From positions 930,001-994,000 of the forward strand of contig NZ_JBHTDE010000002.1 of NCBI RefSeq assembly GCF_042666655.1: a stretch of 64,000 bases of DNA, written 5' to 3'. Numbering within the stretch: position 1 is the stretch's first letter; each line of letters starts with the position of its first letter. The stretch comes from Paracraurococcus sp042666655. GTDB taxonomy: Bacteria; Pseudomonadota; Alphaproteobacteria; Acetobacterales; Acetobacteraceae. The notes under the pieces are model-generated. The model searched no databases. It saw only the letters and a program-made list of their open reading frames with translations, and was not told the origin of the DNA. The position numbers were made by a program, and so were the translations under genes. Positions 45,243 to 53,752 of the stretch are shown here, piece after piece.

Positions 45243-45830
45243 CTACCCGGCGCTGCGATCCCACAAATTCGGCACCGTGTCGGCGGAATAGCCGGAGACG
45301 AATTCCTGCGCCTCGCCGGTCACCGGGTCGAAGGCATGCCGCCGCACCGCGCCGATATTCCCGCCGTAGCAATGGATGCTGATACTCGGCGCATCCGCCA
45401 GGGCATTCTCCACCAGATGGATGTCGTGGCTGCCTGGCGTCACCATCGCCACCTCGCCGCGCCGCAGCCGGTCGCAACGGCCCGGCTGCGGGGGCGTGCC
45501 GGGCGGGCCGAGCCTGTATTCGGTGGCACATTCCTCGCCGCGCAATTGCCCGACCAGGCCCCAGACCAGATGGTCGTGGATCGGCGTCCGCTGCCCCGGA
45601 CCCCAGACAAAGCTGACCAGGCTGAACCGCTCCGCCGGGTCGCAATGCAGCAGGTATTGCCGATACCGCGGCCCGACCACCGCGCAGGCGTCCGGCAGCC
45701 AGTCATCCACCGCCACCAGGTCACGCAGCAGCGCGGCGCCCGCGGCCTGGAACGCCGCCTCGCCGACCCCGGCATCCGCCAACCTGGTCATGGCCTGCAC
45801 GAAGTCGCGCAGGCGATCGATCCTTGCCAT
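45243..45830 (-). CDS. Cysteine dioxygenase type I family protein (cupin)
   Basis: A 195-residue cupin with iron ligands His85, His87 (PIHDH) and His138 (DIHLVEN), the pattern of bacterial thiol dioxygenases. Cys101 (GEECATEY) lies near the position of the cross-linked cysteine of some cysteine dioxygenases, but this needs structural comparison. Such enzymes oxidise cysteine or 3-mercaptopropionate to the sulfinate. The start at 45830 has GGGGGAGAAAG upstream. It is divergent from another cupin gene 70 bp away. Confidence 0.8.
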   Translation of the reverse strand: MARIDRLRDFVQAMTRLADAGVGEAAFQAAGAALLRDLVAVDDWLPDACAVVGPRYRQYLLHCDPAERFSLVSFVWGPGQRTPIHDHLVWGLVGQLRGEECATEYRLGPPGTPPQPGRCDRLRRGEVAMVTPGSHDIHLVENALADAPSISIHCYGGNIGAVRRHAFDPVTGEAQEFVSGYSADTVPNLWDRSAG

Positions 45831-45900
45831 GGTCTTTCTCCCCCCATCCCACCCCGAACCATGGCACGCTCGGCATGCTGGCCCGCTTGCGGAGGCGCAA

Positions 45901-46407
45901 ATGACCGCAGGACCCGAGCTCTTCCGCTTTGCCGATGACGGCAGCATCCCGAACAACCCTCGGCTGCCGGTGCTGCTGTTCCGCGCCGCGCTGCCGCCGG
46001 GCGATCCCACGGCGGCGGAGGCGCTGTTCGCGGCGCATGGCTGGCCGCCGGCGTGGCGCAACGGCATCTACCCCTACCACCACTATCATCCGGATGCGCA
46101 TGAGGCCCTGGCGATCGCCCGCGGCACGGTTCGGGTGATGCTGGGCGGGGAGGGCGGCAAGGCGCTGGACCTTGCCGCTGGCGACGTCGTGGTGCTGCCG
46201 GCCGGGGTCGGCCATCGCAACCTTGGCGCCAGCGCCGACCTGCTGGTGGTCGGTGCCTATCCGGCCGGCCAGTTGCCGACCGAGCATCGCGGCCGCCCGG
46301 GCGAGCATGCCCGCGCCGTGCGCCGGATCGCCCAGGTGCCGGACCCGGCGCGGGACCCGGTCCTGGGGCGCGCCTGGCCGCGGGAAGGCCCGCGCGCCGG
46401 AATGTGA
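45901..46407 (+). CDS. Cupin domain protein, YjlB-like
   Basis: A 168-residue cupin. The N-terminus FRFADDGSIPNNPRLPVLLFR is typical of YjlB-type proteins. The metal-site region is YHHYHPDAHEALAIARG and the second cupin motif is VVVLPAGVGHRNLG. Function is unknown; a sugar or small-molecule binding/isomerase role is possible. It begins 70 bp from the divergent cysteine-dioxygenase-like gene, which also is a cupin. There is no signal peptide. The start ATG at 45901 has only a weak GGAGG-like site (GGAGGCGCAA). Confidence 0.8.
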   Translation: MTAGPELFRFADDGSIPNNPRLPVLLFRAALPPGDPTAAEALFAAHGWPPAWRNGIYPYHHYHPDAHEALAIARGTVRVMLGGEGGKALDLAAGDVVVLPAGVGHRNLGASADLLVVGAYPAGQLPTEHRGRPGEHARAVRRIAQVPDPARDPVLGRAWPREGPRAGM

Positions 46408-46520
46408 CGGCGCCGTTCCCACGGCCGACGGCCAAAGGCAGGCCCGGTGCGCTTGGGCCTCTGCTAGCCTGACTGGACAGAAGCAAGCGCTGCGGGATCG
46501 AGGAAGCGGGGGATGGGACG

Positions 46521-47294
46521 GTGAATCCGCTGGTCGTCGCGCTCGGCGCCTTGATCGGGACCTTCGCCGCTGCGCTTGCCGGCCTCCGGCTGCGTCACCG
46601 CTTGCCGGACCACCACCTGGACAGCGAATCGCGTGACGCGGTCAAGCTCGTCATGGGGCTGGTCGCCACCATGTCGGCCCTGGTGCTCGGCCTGCTGGTC
46701 AGCACCACCCAGGCTGCCTACCGCGCGCAGAGCGACGACCTGGCCTTGCTCGCCGCCAATATCGTCGTGCTCGACCGCATGCTGCTGCACTACGGTCCCG
46801 ACCTGCCGGAGTCGCAGGAAGCCAGGCGCCTGCTACGCCAGGGCATCACCGCCGAATTCCATCGCATCCTGTCGGACGACGGCATCCGTCCGGAGGGCCT
46901 GGCACCGATGCGCCTGCAGAACCCGCTGGAGCCCTTCTACGCACAGTTGCAGCAACTTCGCCCTGCCACCGACGCGCAACGCCAGTGGCTGGCGCGGGCC
47001 GTCGAGATCGGTGCGGCCATCTCGCGCACCCGGATGCTGATGGTGGAGCAACTTTCCAGTTCCCTGCCGGGGCCCTTCCTGGCGGTGCTGCTGTTCTGGC
47101 TGGCGATGCTGTTCCTCGGCTTCGGGCTGATGACACGGCTCAACCCCACCGTGGTGGTGGCGCTGCTGATCGGTGCGATCTCGGTCGCCGGGGCGCTGTT
47201 CCTGATCCTCGAGCTCGACCGGCCCTTCGACGGGCTGATGCGCCTTTCGAACGCGCCGCTGCGCCGGGCGCTGGCCGAACTGGGCGATCCCTAG
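46521..47294 (+). CDS. DUF4239 (bestrophin-like) membrane protein
   Basis: A 257-residue membrane protein. A first helix lies at residues 4-20, a second at 45-62 (LVMGLVATMSALVLGLLV), and two more near 187-207 and 213-234. The soluble middle part has the SLLAANIVVLDRML-like pattern of DUF4239 proteins, which resemble bestrophin channels. Function is not established. The start is a GTG at 46521 with a GGGG site. The next gene, a broken reading frame, starts 69 bp later. Confidence 0.75.
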   Translation: MNPLVVALGALIGTFAAALAGLRLRHRLPDHHLDSESRDAVKLVMGLVATMSALVLGLLVSTTQAAYRAQSDDLALLAANIVVLDRMLLHYGPDLPESQEARRLLRQGITAEFHRILSDDGIRPEGLAPMRLQNPLEPFYAQLQQLRPATDAQRQWLARAVEIGAAISRTRMLMVEQLSSSLPGPFLAVLLFWLAMLFLGFGLMTRLNPTVVVALLIGAISVAGALFLILELDRPFDGLMRLSNAPLRRALAELGDP

Positions 47295-47363
47295 GCTGCC
47301 CGGTTTGTCATGGCGAAGTGGCATTGGCATGGGCCGGTGGTGGCGCCCAGGCCGGAGGATCTC

Positions 47364-47875
47364 GTGTCGGATCGCGCAGGCAGCGGCACGGCGGACGCCC
47401 CGGCGGATCTCGCCGCCATGCGGCGCGAGATCGAGCGGCTTGCCGCCATGATCGCCGCGCTTGAGCCGCTGGACGCCCAGGCGACGGCCGCCAGGACGCC
47501 GGCCGGGCTAAGTGACCTGACGGCGGCGATCGAGGCGCAGGCCGCGCGCAATCCGCTGCCCGCCACCGTGCTCGGCTTCGGTGCCGGGCTGCTGACCCGG
47601 CCGGGCCGCTGGTCGCCTGCCTGGCGATGGCCGGGGCCTATGCGTTCGCTGCGCTCGCCGCGGCCTTCGCCCTGCACCGCCGTCGGCGGTCGCGCCGGCC
47701 TGCCGCGTCGCCGGCCGGCAACGCGCAGGTCGAGGCCATCCTGGCATCCCTCGGCGCTGGGCAGGATACGACGGCCTTCGCCACCGCCTTCGGCGGCCGT
47801 GAGATGCCGCCGTTGGAACGCCTCGCGGTCGCGCTGGTGAGCGGCTTCCTCGCCGGACGCAACCTGGGGCGATAG
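47364..47875 (+). pseudogene. Frameshifted small membrane protein gene
   Basis: Two overlapping reading frames look like one gene. The first, from the GTG at 47364 (GGAGG 8 bp upstream), encodes a helical DLAAMRREIERLAAMIAAL segment and ends its protein-like part at NPLPATVLGFGAGLLT near 47595. The second frame takes over with LVACLAMAGAYAFAALAAAFALHRRR from about 47609 and a soluble tail to the stop at 47875. Together they read as a cytoplasmic coiled helix followed by two hydrophobic segments, like DUF883-type envelope proteins. A one-base change near 47595-47608 would explain it. Sequencing error is possible. Confidence 0.55.
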
Positions 47876-48010
47876 CGCGGCGGCGATGGACCCAGCCTGG
47901 GCCCGCAGCTAGCCTTCGCGCCGGACCGGGCGGCGCCGCGGCGCGCGATATACGCCGTCTGGAGTGGCCGCGTCGTCCGTCGCGCCGTGATCCGCAGGGG
48001 AGCAGCCGCC

Positions 48011-48646
48011 ATGTCCGATGTCTTCGAGATCATGCAGACCACCCGCGCCATGCGGCGGCTGAAGCCGGACCCGGTGCCGGACGAGCTCATCGTCAGGATC
48101 CTGCGCGCCGGCGCGGCGGCGGCGAATGGCGGCAACACGCAGAAGTGGCGCTTCCTGGTGGTCAAGGACCTGGCCACCAAGCAGGCCGTGCAGGTCTGGT
48201 ACAAGAAGGCCTTCGACGAGGTCATCGGCCCGCGCTACGCCAGCAGTCCCCCGCCGCCGGGCATCACCGCCGAGAAATACCACCGCCAGCACGGCGCCGT
48301 GGAATACTTGACCGAGCATTTCCACGAGGCGCCGGTCTGGATCGTCGCCTGCCTGGCCGACCCCAGGCCGACCCGGGTGAGCGGCGCCTCGGTCTATCCG
48401 GCGGTGCAGAACATGCTGCTGGCGGCGCGCGCGCTGGGCCTCGGCGCCACCCTGACCACCCGGCACCTGCTCTACGAGCGGGAGGCCGAGGCGGCGCTCG
48501 GCCTGCCGGAAGGCGTGCATAGCTACGCCATCCTGCCGATCGGCTGGCCGATGGGGAAATTCGGCCCGGTCGGCCGCGGCCCGCTGGAGGAGATCACCTA
48601 TCTCGACCGCTGGGGCGCGACCTGGGACGCGGCGAAGGGCGGCTGA
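48011..48646 (+). CDS. Nitroreductase family protein
   Basis: A 211-residue FMN-dependent oxidoreductase of the nitroreductase superfamily. The N-terminal FMN-binding motif is TTRAMRRLKPDPVPDELI, with AAANGGNTQKWRF as the second contact. The family helix SVYPAVQNMLLAARALGLGATLTT is also present. It would reduce nitro compounds, quinones or flavins with NAD(P)H. The ATG at 48011 has AGGGGAG 8 bp upstream. It converges on the alcohol dehydrogenase gene with a small hairpin between. Confidence 0.87.
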   Translation: MSDVFEIMQTTRAMRRLKPDPVPDELIVRILRAGAAAANGGNTQKWRFLVVKDLATKQAVQVWYKKAFDEVIGPRYASSPPPPGITAEKYHRQHGAVEYLTEHFHEAPVWIVACLADPRPTRVSGASVYPAVQNMLLAARALGLGATLTTRHLLYEREAEAALGLPEGVHSYAILPIGWPMGKFGPVGRGPLEEITYLDRWGATWDAAKGG

Positions 48647-48651
48647 CGGTG

Positions 48652-48670
48652 CCTTGCCGGCCGCGCAAGG
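48652..48670. terminator. Small hairpin between convergent genes
   Basis: A 6-bp stem CCTTGC (48652-48657) and GCAAGG (48665-48670) with a 7-base loop, 5 bp after the nitroreductase stop. It is short, and no U-run is present. Confidence 0.35.
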
Positions 48671-48712
48671 ATGGCGGCGGATGCGGGAGGGCGTTGCCGC
48701 CCCCCCGGCCAC

Positions 48713-49780
48713 TCAGGCCGCTTCGCCGACCAGTACGACGCGGCCGGTGATCTGGCCGTTCTTCAGCCGGTTGAGCACGGCGTCCGCGTTCTTCTGCGGC
48801 GTCAGCTCCACCGGGATGGCCGGGATCTGGCCCTGCTTGGCGATGCCGATGAGCGCGCGCAGTTCCTTCACGTCGCCCACATAGCTGCCCTGGATGGTGA
48901 TCGCGCGGATCGGCATCAGCGGCAGCGGGATGTTCATCTCGCCGCCGAACAGCCCGACCTGCACCAGCTTGCCGCCCTTGCGCAGCGCGTCGAAGGCGAA
49001 GCGGCTGGTCTGGGTGCCGTTCACCAGGTCGATGATGCCGGCGACCGGCCCGCCGCAGGCCTCGACGATTCGCTTGGCGGTGTCCTCGCCGGCGGCCAGC
49101 ACCGCGTCGGTCGCGCCCTGCTGCTTCGCCGCGTCCAGCTTCTTCTGGTCGATGTCGACGATGCAGATGCGCTTGTGGCCGAGCGCCTTGAGGATGGCCA
49201 CCGCGTTCAGCCCGAGCCCGCCGGCGCCGACCAGCACGATCGCCTCGTTCGGGTCCATCGGCAGCAGCTTGTTGATCGCCGAGTAGACGGTGACGCCGGA
49301 ACAGGCATAGGTCGCCGCCAGTGCCGGGTCGACGCCCTCGATGTCGATCAGGTGCTTCACATGCGTCGCCAGCACATGCGTCGCGTAGCCGCCGTTCTGG
49401 TAGACGCCGAGGCTGCGCGGCGAGAGACACATGTTCTCCTCGTCGCGCTGGCAGACCGCGCACTTGCCGCAGCCGACCCAGGGATAGACCACGCGCAGGT
49501 CGCCGACCTTGCTGCCCTGGTTCGCCGCGTCGGGGCCGAGCTTGACCACGCGGCCGACGATCTCGTGCCCCATCGCCAGCGGCAGCTTCACGCCGCGGTC
49601 GGTCAGCCGCATCTTGCCGCGGCTGCCGAGGTCATACTCGCCTTCCCAGATATGCAGGTCGGAATGGCAGACGCCGGCATGGGTGACTTCCAGCAGCACC
49701 TCGGCGCCTTTCGGCTCCGGCGTCGGCATCTCGATTTCCTGAAGCGGCTTTCCGGTCTCGACGACGGCCCAGGCGCGCAT
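48713..49780 (-). CDS. Zinc-dependent alcohol dehydrogenase
   Basis: A 355-residue medium-chain dehydrogenase. Catalytic zinc ligands are Cys38 (GVCHSD), His72-Glu73 (GHE) and Cys160 (YACSG). The structural zinc site has Cys104, 107, 110 and 118 (CGKCAVCQ...C). The NAD motif is VGAGGLG at about 184-190 with an Asp (IVDID) downstream, which favours NAD. The C-terminal half has GLFGGEMNIPLPL and ITGRVVLVG. It oxidises a primary or secondary alcohol or reduces an aldehyde. The gene is not linked to a clear partner; the upstream 194 bp contain tandem repeats. Confidence 0.9.
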   Translation of the reverse strand: MRAWAVVETGKPLQEIEMPTPEPKGAEVLLEVTHAGVCHSDLHIWEGEYDLGSRGKMRLTDRGVKLPLAMGHEIVGRVVKLGPDAANQGSKVGDLRVVYPWVGCGKCAVCQRDEENMCLSPRSLGVYQNGGYATHVLATHVKHLIDIEGVDPALAATYACSGVTVYSAINKLLPMDPNEAIVLVGAGGLGLNAVAILKALGHKRICIVDIDQKKLDAAKQQGATDAVLAAGEDTAKRIVEACGGPVAGIIDLVNGTQTSRFAFDALRKGGKLVQVGLFGGEMNIPLPLMPIRAITIQGSYVGDVKELRALIGIAKQGQIPAIPVELTPQKNADAVLNRLKNGQITGRVVLVGEAA

Positions 49781-49847
49781 GATGTTCTCTCCCGCTCAGT
49801 AAGGTCGCGCATGGGACATCCGGCCGGCCGCCGGGTCAAGGCATGGG

Positions 49848-49924
49848 GTGGCAAGGCCTCGCCGCGTGCGGCGGCAAGGTGCTGGCGCGTGCGGCGGCAA
49901 GGCGCTGTCGCGTGCGCCGGCAAC
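49848..49924. repeat. About 3.5 tandem copies of a 23-bp repeat
   Basis: Units begin at 49863, 49886 and 49909, with a partial one before. The first two units match at all but a few positions (CGCGTGCGGCGGCAAGG core), the last is degenerate. They sit in the 194-bp divergent gap between the alcohol dehydrogenase and YidB-like genes. The core GGCAAGG resembles the GCAAGGC of the 27-bp repeats at 2071-2151. Confidence 0.8.
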
Positions 49925-49974
49925 GTACCGCCGCGCCGCGCTTTATCGCCGCATCGCATGGAGGAGATGCCGCA

Positions 49975-50574
49975 ATGAGCGAATTCCTGTCCCGCCTGGG
50001 GGGCGCCGCGTTGAACGACATGAAGGGCACGCCGCTGGATCGGATTCTCAACCACCTGCTGGGCGGGGAAACGGGTGCCTCCGGCCTGCAGGCGCTGGTG
50101 GACCGGCTGCGTGGCGCGGGACTCGGCGAGAAGGTCGAAAGCTGGATCGGCAGCGGCGAGAACCGCCCGGTGCAGCCGCAGGAGCTCGACCGCGCCTTCC
50201 AGGGCCCGGAGGCCGACAGCATGGCGCGGGAGGCCGGAATGGAACGGCCCGGCCTGCTCGCCCTGCTCAGCCAAGTGCTGCCCAAGCTGGTCGACGCAAT
50301 GACGCCGGACGGGCAGCTGCCGCAGCCGGGCCATGCCGCGCCGACCGGCGCAGTGCCGGGCCAGCCGGACGGTCCCGTCAGCGCCAGCGGCATGGGCGCC
50401 GCCGGCGGGATGCCGCTCGGCGGAGCGGGCGGCGGCGGGTCGCACCATGCCGGCCAGGGCGCGGGCGCAGAATCGGGGATGCCGCGCTTCGGCACCGCGC
50501 CGAGCTCCGACGCGGCGGCACCGGCTTCGGGCGTGCTCGGCCCGAAATCCGGCGGGCCCGACCGGGACGCCTAG
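49975..50574 (+). CDS. YidB-like (DUF937) family protein
   Basis: A 199-residue soluble protein. The N-terminus SEFLSRLGGAALNDM and the block LVDRLRGAGLGEKVESWIGSGENRPVQPQEL match the YidB/DUF937 family. Residues from about 110 on form a low-complexity Gly/Ala/Pro tail (MGAAGGMPLGGAGGGGSHH). Function unknown; E. coli YidB is also uncharacterised. The ATG at 49975 follows GGAGG by about 9 bp. It ends tail to tail with a Bug gene, sharing bases of the two stop codons. Confidence 0.78.
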   Translation: MSEFLSRLGGAALNDMKGTPLDRILNHLLGGETGASGLQALVDRLRGAGLGEKVESWIGSGENRPVQPQELDRAFQGPEADSMAREAGMERPGLLALLSQVLPKLVDAMTPDGQLPQPGHAAPTGAVPGQPDGPVSASGMGAAGGMPLGGAGGGGSHHAGQGAGAESGMPRFGTAPSSDAAAPASGVLGPKSGGPDRDA

Positions 50575-51518
50575 TCGGGCTTGATGCCGCGCTCCCGCAC
50601 CACCTTGCCCCATTCCGCCATCTGCGCGTCCAGGAATCCGGCAAAGGCCTCGGGCGACGTGGCGGCGATGTCGACGCCCTGGCCTTCCTCCAGCCGTTGC
50701 CGCGTCGCCGGCTCGGCTAGGGCCGCGGCCAGCGCGGCATGGAAGCGCACCAGCACCGGGCCCGGCACGCCGACCGGGCCGAGGATGCCCCAGAAGGCCT
50801 CCGCCGCCACGCCGGGGAAGCCGGCCTCGGCAAAGGTCGGCAGGTCGGGCAAGGCCGGGGAGCGCTTCGCCCCGGTCTGCGCCAGGGCCCGCAGCCGCGT
50901 GCCGACTTGGCCGCCCAGCCCGACGCGGGAGGCGATGGCGAGATCGATCTCGCCTGCCGCCGCCGCCGTCGCCAGCGGACCGCCGCCGCGATAGGGCACG
51001 TGGATCAGCTTCAGGCCGGCGGCCTGCTGCCAGACTTCCATGGTCAAGTGCGCCAGGCTGCCCGCGCCGACCGTGCCGTAGCTCAACGTGTCGGGCCTGG
51101 CGCGCGCCGCCGCGGCGACCTCGGCCAGGCTGCGCCAGGGCCGGCCGAGCGGCGTGGTCAGCAGCATCGGCGCGGTCGCCACCAGCATCACCGGGGCGAA
51201 GTCGCGCCGGGCATCGAAGCCGGCCTGCGGGTTCAGCGCATTGGTGGTGGCGAAGCTGTCGAAGACCAGGATCCAGGTCTGCCCATCCGGCAGGGCCCGC
51301 GCGGCGCTCGCGGTGCCCAGGGCACCGGCGGCGCCCGAGCGGTTCTCGATCACCACCGGCACGCCGAGGCTGGCCTGCAGCGAGGGCACCAGCAGCCGGG
51401 CGATGGTGTCGACGCTGCCGCCGGGCGGGAAGGGGGCGATGATCCGGACCGGGCCGGTCGGCCAGGACTGCGCGAAGGCCGGGGTGGAAAAGACGGCCAG
51501 CAACGAGCGACGGTACAT
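50571..51518 (-). CDS. Bug family tripartite tricarboxylate transporter substrate-binding protein
   Basis: A 315-residue Bug receptor with leader RRSLLAVFSTPAFAQ and mature start WPTGPVRIIAPFPPGGSVDTIARLL. Blocks PVVIENRSGAAGALG and HVPYRGGGPLATAAAAGEIDLA are typical. It is the second of a tandem pair, 58 bp behind the next receptor gene, and shares the GGSVDT ligand loop with it; the pair probably arose by local duplication. No TctA or TctB gene is near. Confidence 0.9.
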   Translation of the reverse strand: MYRRSLLAVFSTPAFAQSWPTGPVRIIAPFPPGGSVDTIARLLVPSLQASLGVPVVIENRSGAAGALGTASAARALPDGQTWILVFDSFATTNALNPQAGFDARRDFAPVMLVATAPMLLTTPLGRPWRSLAEVAAAARARPDTLSYGTVGAGSLAHLTMEVWQQAAGLKLIHVPYRGGGPLATAAAAGEIDLAIASRVGLGGQVGTRLRALAQTGAKRSPALPDLPTFAEAGFPGVAAEAFWGILGPVGVPGPVLVRFHAALAAALAEPATRQRLEEGQGVDIAATSPEAFAGFLDAQMAEWGKVVRERGIKPD

Positions 51519-51576
51519 GCACGGGATCCTGCGGCCGGGCTGACGGCATTCGCCCCAAGCCGTTCATTTCATGAGG

Positions 51577-52548
51577 TTAGTCTGGCTTGATGGCGTTGTC
51601 GCGGACGACCTTGCCCCAGGTCTCGATCTGCCGGGCGAGGAAGTCCTGGAAATGGGCGCCGTCGCGCGGCGCGAGGTCGATCCCCATGACGTTGACCAGC
51701 CGCTCCTGCACCGCGGGCACCGCCATCGCCTTGCGCAGCGCCTCCGCATAGCGGGCCTGGATCGCTGCCGGGGTGCCGGCCGGGGCCAGCGCGCCCCAGA
51801 AGGCCTCCGCCTCCACCGGGACGCCCAACTCCCGCAGGGTCGGCGCCTCCGGCCCGCCGGACCAGCGCTTCGGCCCGGTGCTGGCCAGCACCCGCAGGCC
51901 GCCGGCCTGGATCTGCTGCGCGAAGATGGTGCCGGTGGCGGTGGGCAGGTCGACCTCGCCGGCCGCGGCGGCGATCGCCAGCGGCCCGCCGCCGCGATAG
52001 GGCACGTGCACCAGGCCGGTCCCGGTGGCCTTCTGCAGCAGCATCATGGTCAGGTGCGCCAGCGAGCCGTTGCCGATGGTGCCGAAGGTCACCGTGTCCG
52101 GCTTCGCCCTGGCCGCCGCCAGCATCGCCGGGAAATCCGCCCAGGGACGGCCCTTGGGCGTGGTGATCACCATGGGCGAGGTGCCGAACAGCAGCACCGG
52201 CGAGAGGTCCTTCTGGGTGTCGTAGCCGAGATTGGCGATCAGCGCGGGGTTCACCGCATGGGTGTCGAAGACATGCAGGAAGGTCTGCCCATCGGGCGCC
52301 GCCCGCGCCACCTGCGCCGCGCCCAGCGCGCCCGAGGCGCCGGCGCGGTTCTCGACCAACACGGAGGTCCCGAGCTCGGCCTGCAGGTGCGGCTGCACCA
52401 GCCGCGCCACGGTGTCGACGCTGCCGCCGGGCGGGAAGGGCACGACGATGCGGATCGGGCCGTTCGGCCAGGCCTGCGCGTGCGCCAGGCCAGGCGCCGC
52501 GAGCAGCGTCCCGGCGGCGAGGAAGGCACGGCGGCTGGTCACGGGCAT
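51577..52548 (-). CDS. Bug family tripartite tricarboxylate transporter substrate-binding protein
   Basis: A 323-residue Bug receptor. Leader SRRAFLAAGTLLAAPGLAHAQ, mature start WPNGPIRIVVPFPPGGSVDTVARLV, then SVLVENRAGASGALG and VHVPYRGGGPLAIAAAAGEVDL. It is clearly paralogous to the following receptor gene (same loops in both lobes). The start at 52548 has AGGAGACG directly upstream, better than the earlier ATG at 52575. The pair GGSVDT plus YRGGGPLA suggests similar ligands for both. Confidence 0.9.
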   Translation of the reverse strand: MPVTSRRAFLAAGTLLAAPGLAHAQAWPNGPIRIVVPFPPGGSVDTVARLVQPHLQAELGTSVLVENRAGASGALGAAQVARAAPDGQTFLHVFDTHAVNPALIANLGYDTQKDLSPVLLFGTSPMVITTPKGRPWADFPAMLAAARAKPDTVTFGTIGNGSLAHLTMMLLQKATGTGLVHVPYRGGGPLAIAAAAGEVDLPTATGTIFAQQIQAGGLRVLASTGPKRWSGGPEAPTLRELGVPVEAEAFWGALAPAGTPAAIQARYAEALRKAMAVPAVQERLVNVMGIDLAPRDGAHFQDFLARQIETWGKVVRDNAIKPD

Positions 52549-52618
52549 GTGGCGTCTCCTGCGTTGCGGCTGCACCTAGGGCGCAACCACTGCGCGGACA
52601 AGCCGTATCCTTGTCCTA

Positions 52619-53752
52619 TCAGCTGGCGCGGGCGCCCTGGCCTGCCCCACCCGAGGCCTTGGCCGCCAGCAGTGCCCGGCGGATTTCGCCCTCGGCCTTT
52701 TCCAGCTCCTTCGTAGCGCTCGCCCGCTGCGCCTGGGCGTCGTTGGCGATGCGCAGGCTGTCCTCGATGGTGGCGACGAGGGAGGCATTGGCCCGCTTCA
52801 CCGCCTCGATGTCGAAGACCCCGCGTTCGAGCTGCGTCCGCGCCTCCAGGTTGCCCTGGCGCAGCCGCTCGGCATTGCCGACCAGCAACTCGTTGGTCAG
52901 GTCGGTCGCTTCCTTCAGCGTCCGCCCGGCCTCCCGCATGGTCTGGATCGCCAGGGCCTGGGCCAGCTGCTGCCGCCAGAGCGGCACGGTATTGGCGATG
53001 ACGCTTTGGATCTTCGCGGCCAGCGCCTTGTCGTTCTCCTGGATCAGCCGGATCGAGGGCAGCGCCTGCATCGCCACCTGCCGGGTCAGCCGCAGGTCGT
53101 GCACCCGGCGTTCCAGCTCGTCGCGCGCCGAGCGCAGGTCGCGCAGGCGCTGCGCCGCAACGCTGTCGCCGCCCTCGACCTCCCGCGCCATGGCGGGCAC
53201 GGCGTCGTGGTCGACGCGCTTCAGCACCGTGTCGCCGGCGGCGATGTGGTCGCCCAGCGCGTGGAACCAGTCGAGCGTGGCGCGGTACAGGCGCTCCAGC
53301 TTCTCCACGTCCTCCAGCAGCTTGGTGCGATGGCCGTCGAGCCGGTCGCCGACCTCCTCGACCTGGCCCTTGATGGTCTCGTAGCGCTGCACGACCTTGG
53401 CGGTCTCGACGCCGGCCTTGTTGAAGAGGCGGGCGAAGAAGCCGGGCTTCTCCGCCAGGCCGCGCATGTCGAAGCCGCGCAGGGTGCCGAGCAGCGTGGA
53501 GAGGGTGACGCCGGCATCCCCGGCCTCCCGGTTGCGGGCGCCTTCCAGCATGGCGTCGGCGGCCAGCGTCGCGCGGTTCTGCGCCTCCTGGCCGAAGCGC
53601 AGGATGCTGCCGGGATCGGCGATGTCGATCCGCGCGGCGAGCTCCCGCACCGCCGCCTCGCGACCCTCGGGCACCTGTTCCAGCGCCGCCTGCAGCGCCT
53701 CGGGGTTGATGACGGGCAGGCGGGTGCCGGTCGAGGTTTCGGTGCCGCTCAT
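52619..53752 (-). CDS. telA: TelA/KlaA family toxic anion resistance protein
   Basis: A 377-residue soluble, mostly helical protein. Family blocks are LLGTLRGFDMRGLAEKPGFFARLFNKAG, VQRYETIKGQVEEVGDRLD, LEDVEKLERLYRATLDWF, VAMQALPSIRLIQENDKALAAKIQ and ETLxELxLVGNAERL-like TNELLVGNAERLRQGN. Family members are linked to tellurite resistance and to stress of the cell envelope, but a biochemical activity is unknown. It is the last gene of a three-gene operon and overlaps the XpaC-like gene by 4 bp (ATGA), a pairing also seen in Bacillus (xpaC-yaaN). Confidence 0.88.
   Translation of the reverse strand: MSGTETSTGTRLPVINPEALQAALEQVPEGREAAVRELAARIDIADPGSILRFGQEAQNRATLAADAMLEGARNREAGDAGVTLSTLLGTLRGFDMRGLAEKPGFFARLFNKAGVETAKVVQRYETIKGQVEEVGDRLDGHRTKLLEDVEKLERLYRATLDWFHALGDHIAAGDTVLKRVDHDAVPAMAREVEGGDSVAAQRLRDLRSARDELERRVHDLRLTRQVAMQALPSIRLIQENDKALAAKIQSVIANTVPLWRQQLAQALAIQTMREAGRTLKEATDLTNELLVGNAERLRQGNLEARTQLERGVFDIEAVKRANASLVATIEDSLRIANDAQAQRASATKELEKAEGEIRRALLAAKASGGAGQGARAS

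Noticed and set aside
49848..49924. CRISPR array
   Set aside because: The 23-bp units are directly adjacent without spacers, there are fewer than four copies, and no cas genes are present.
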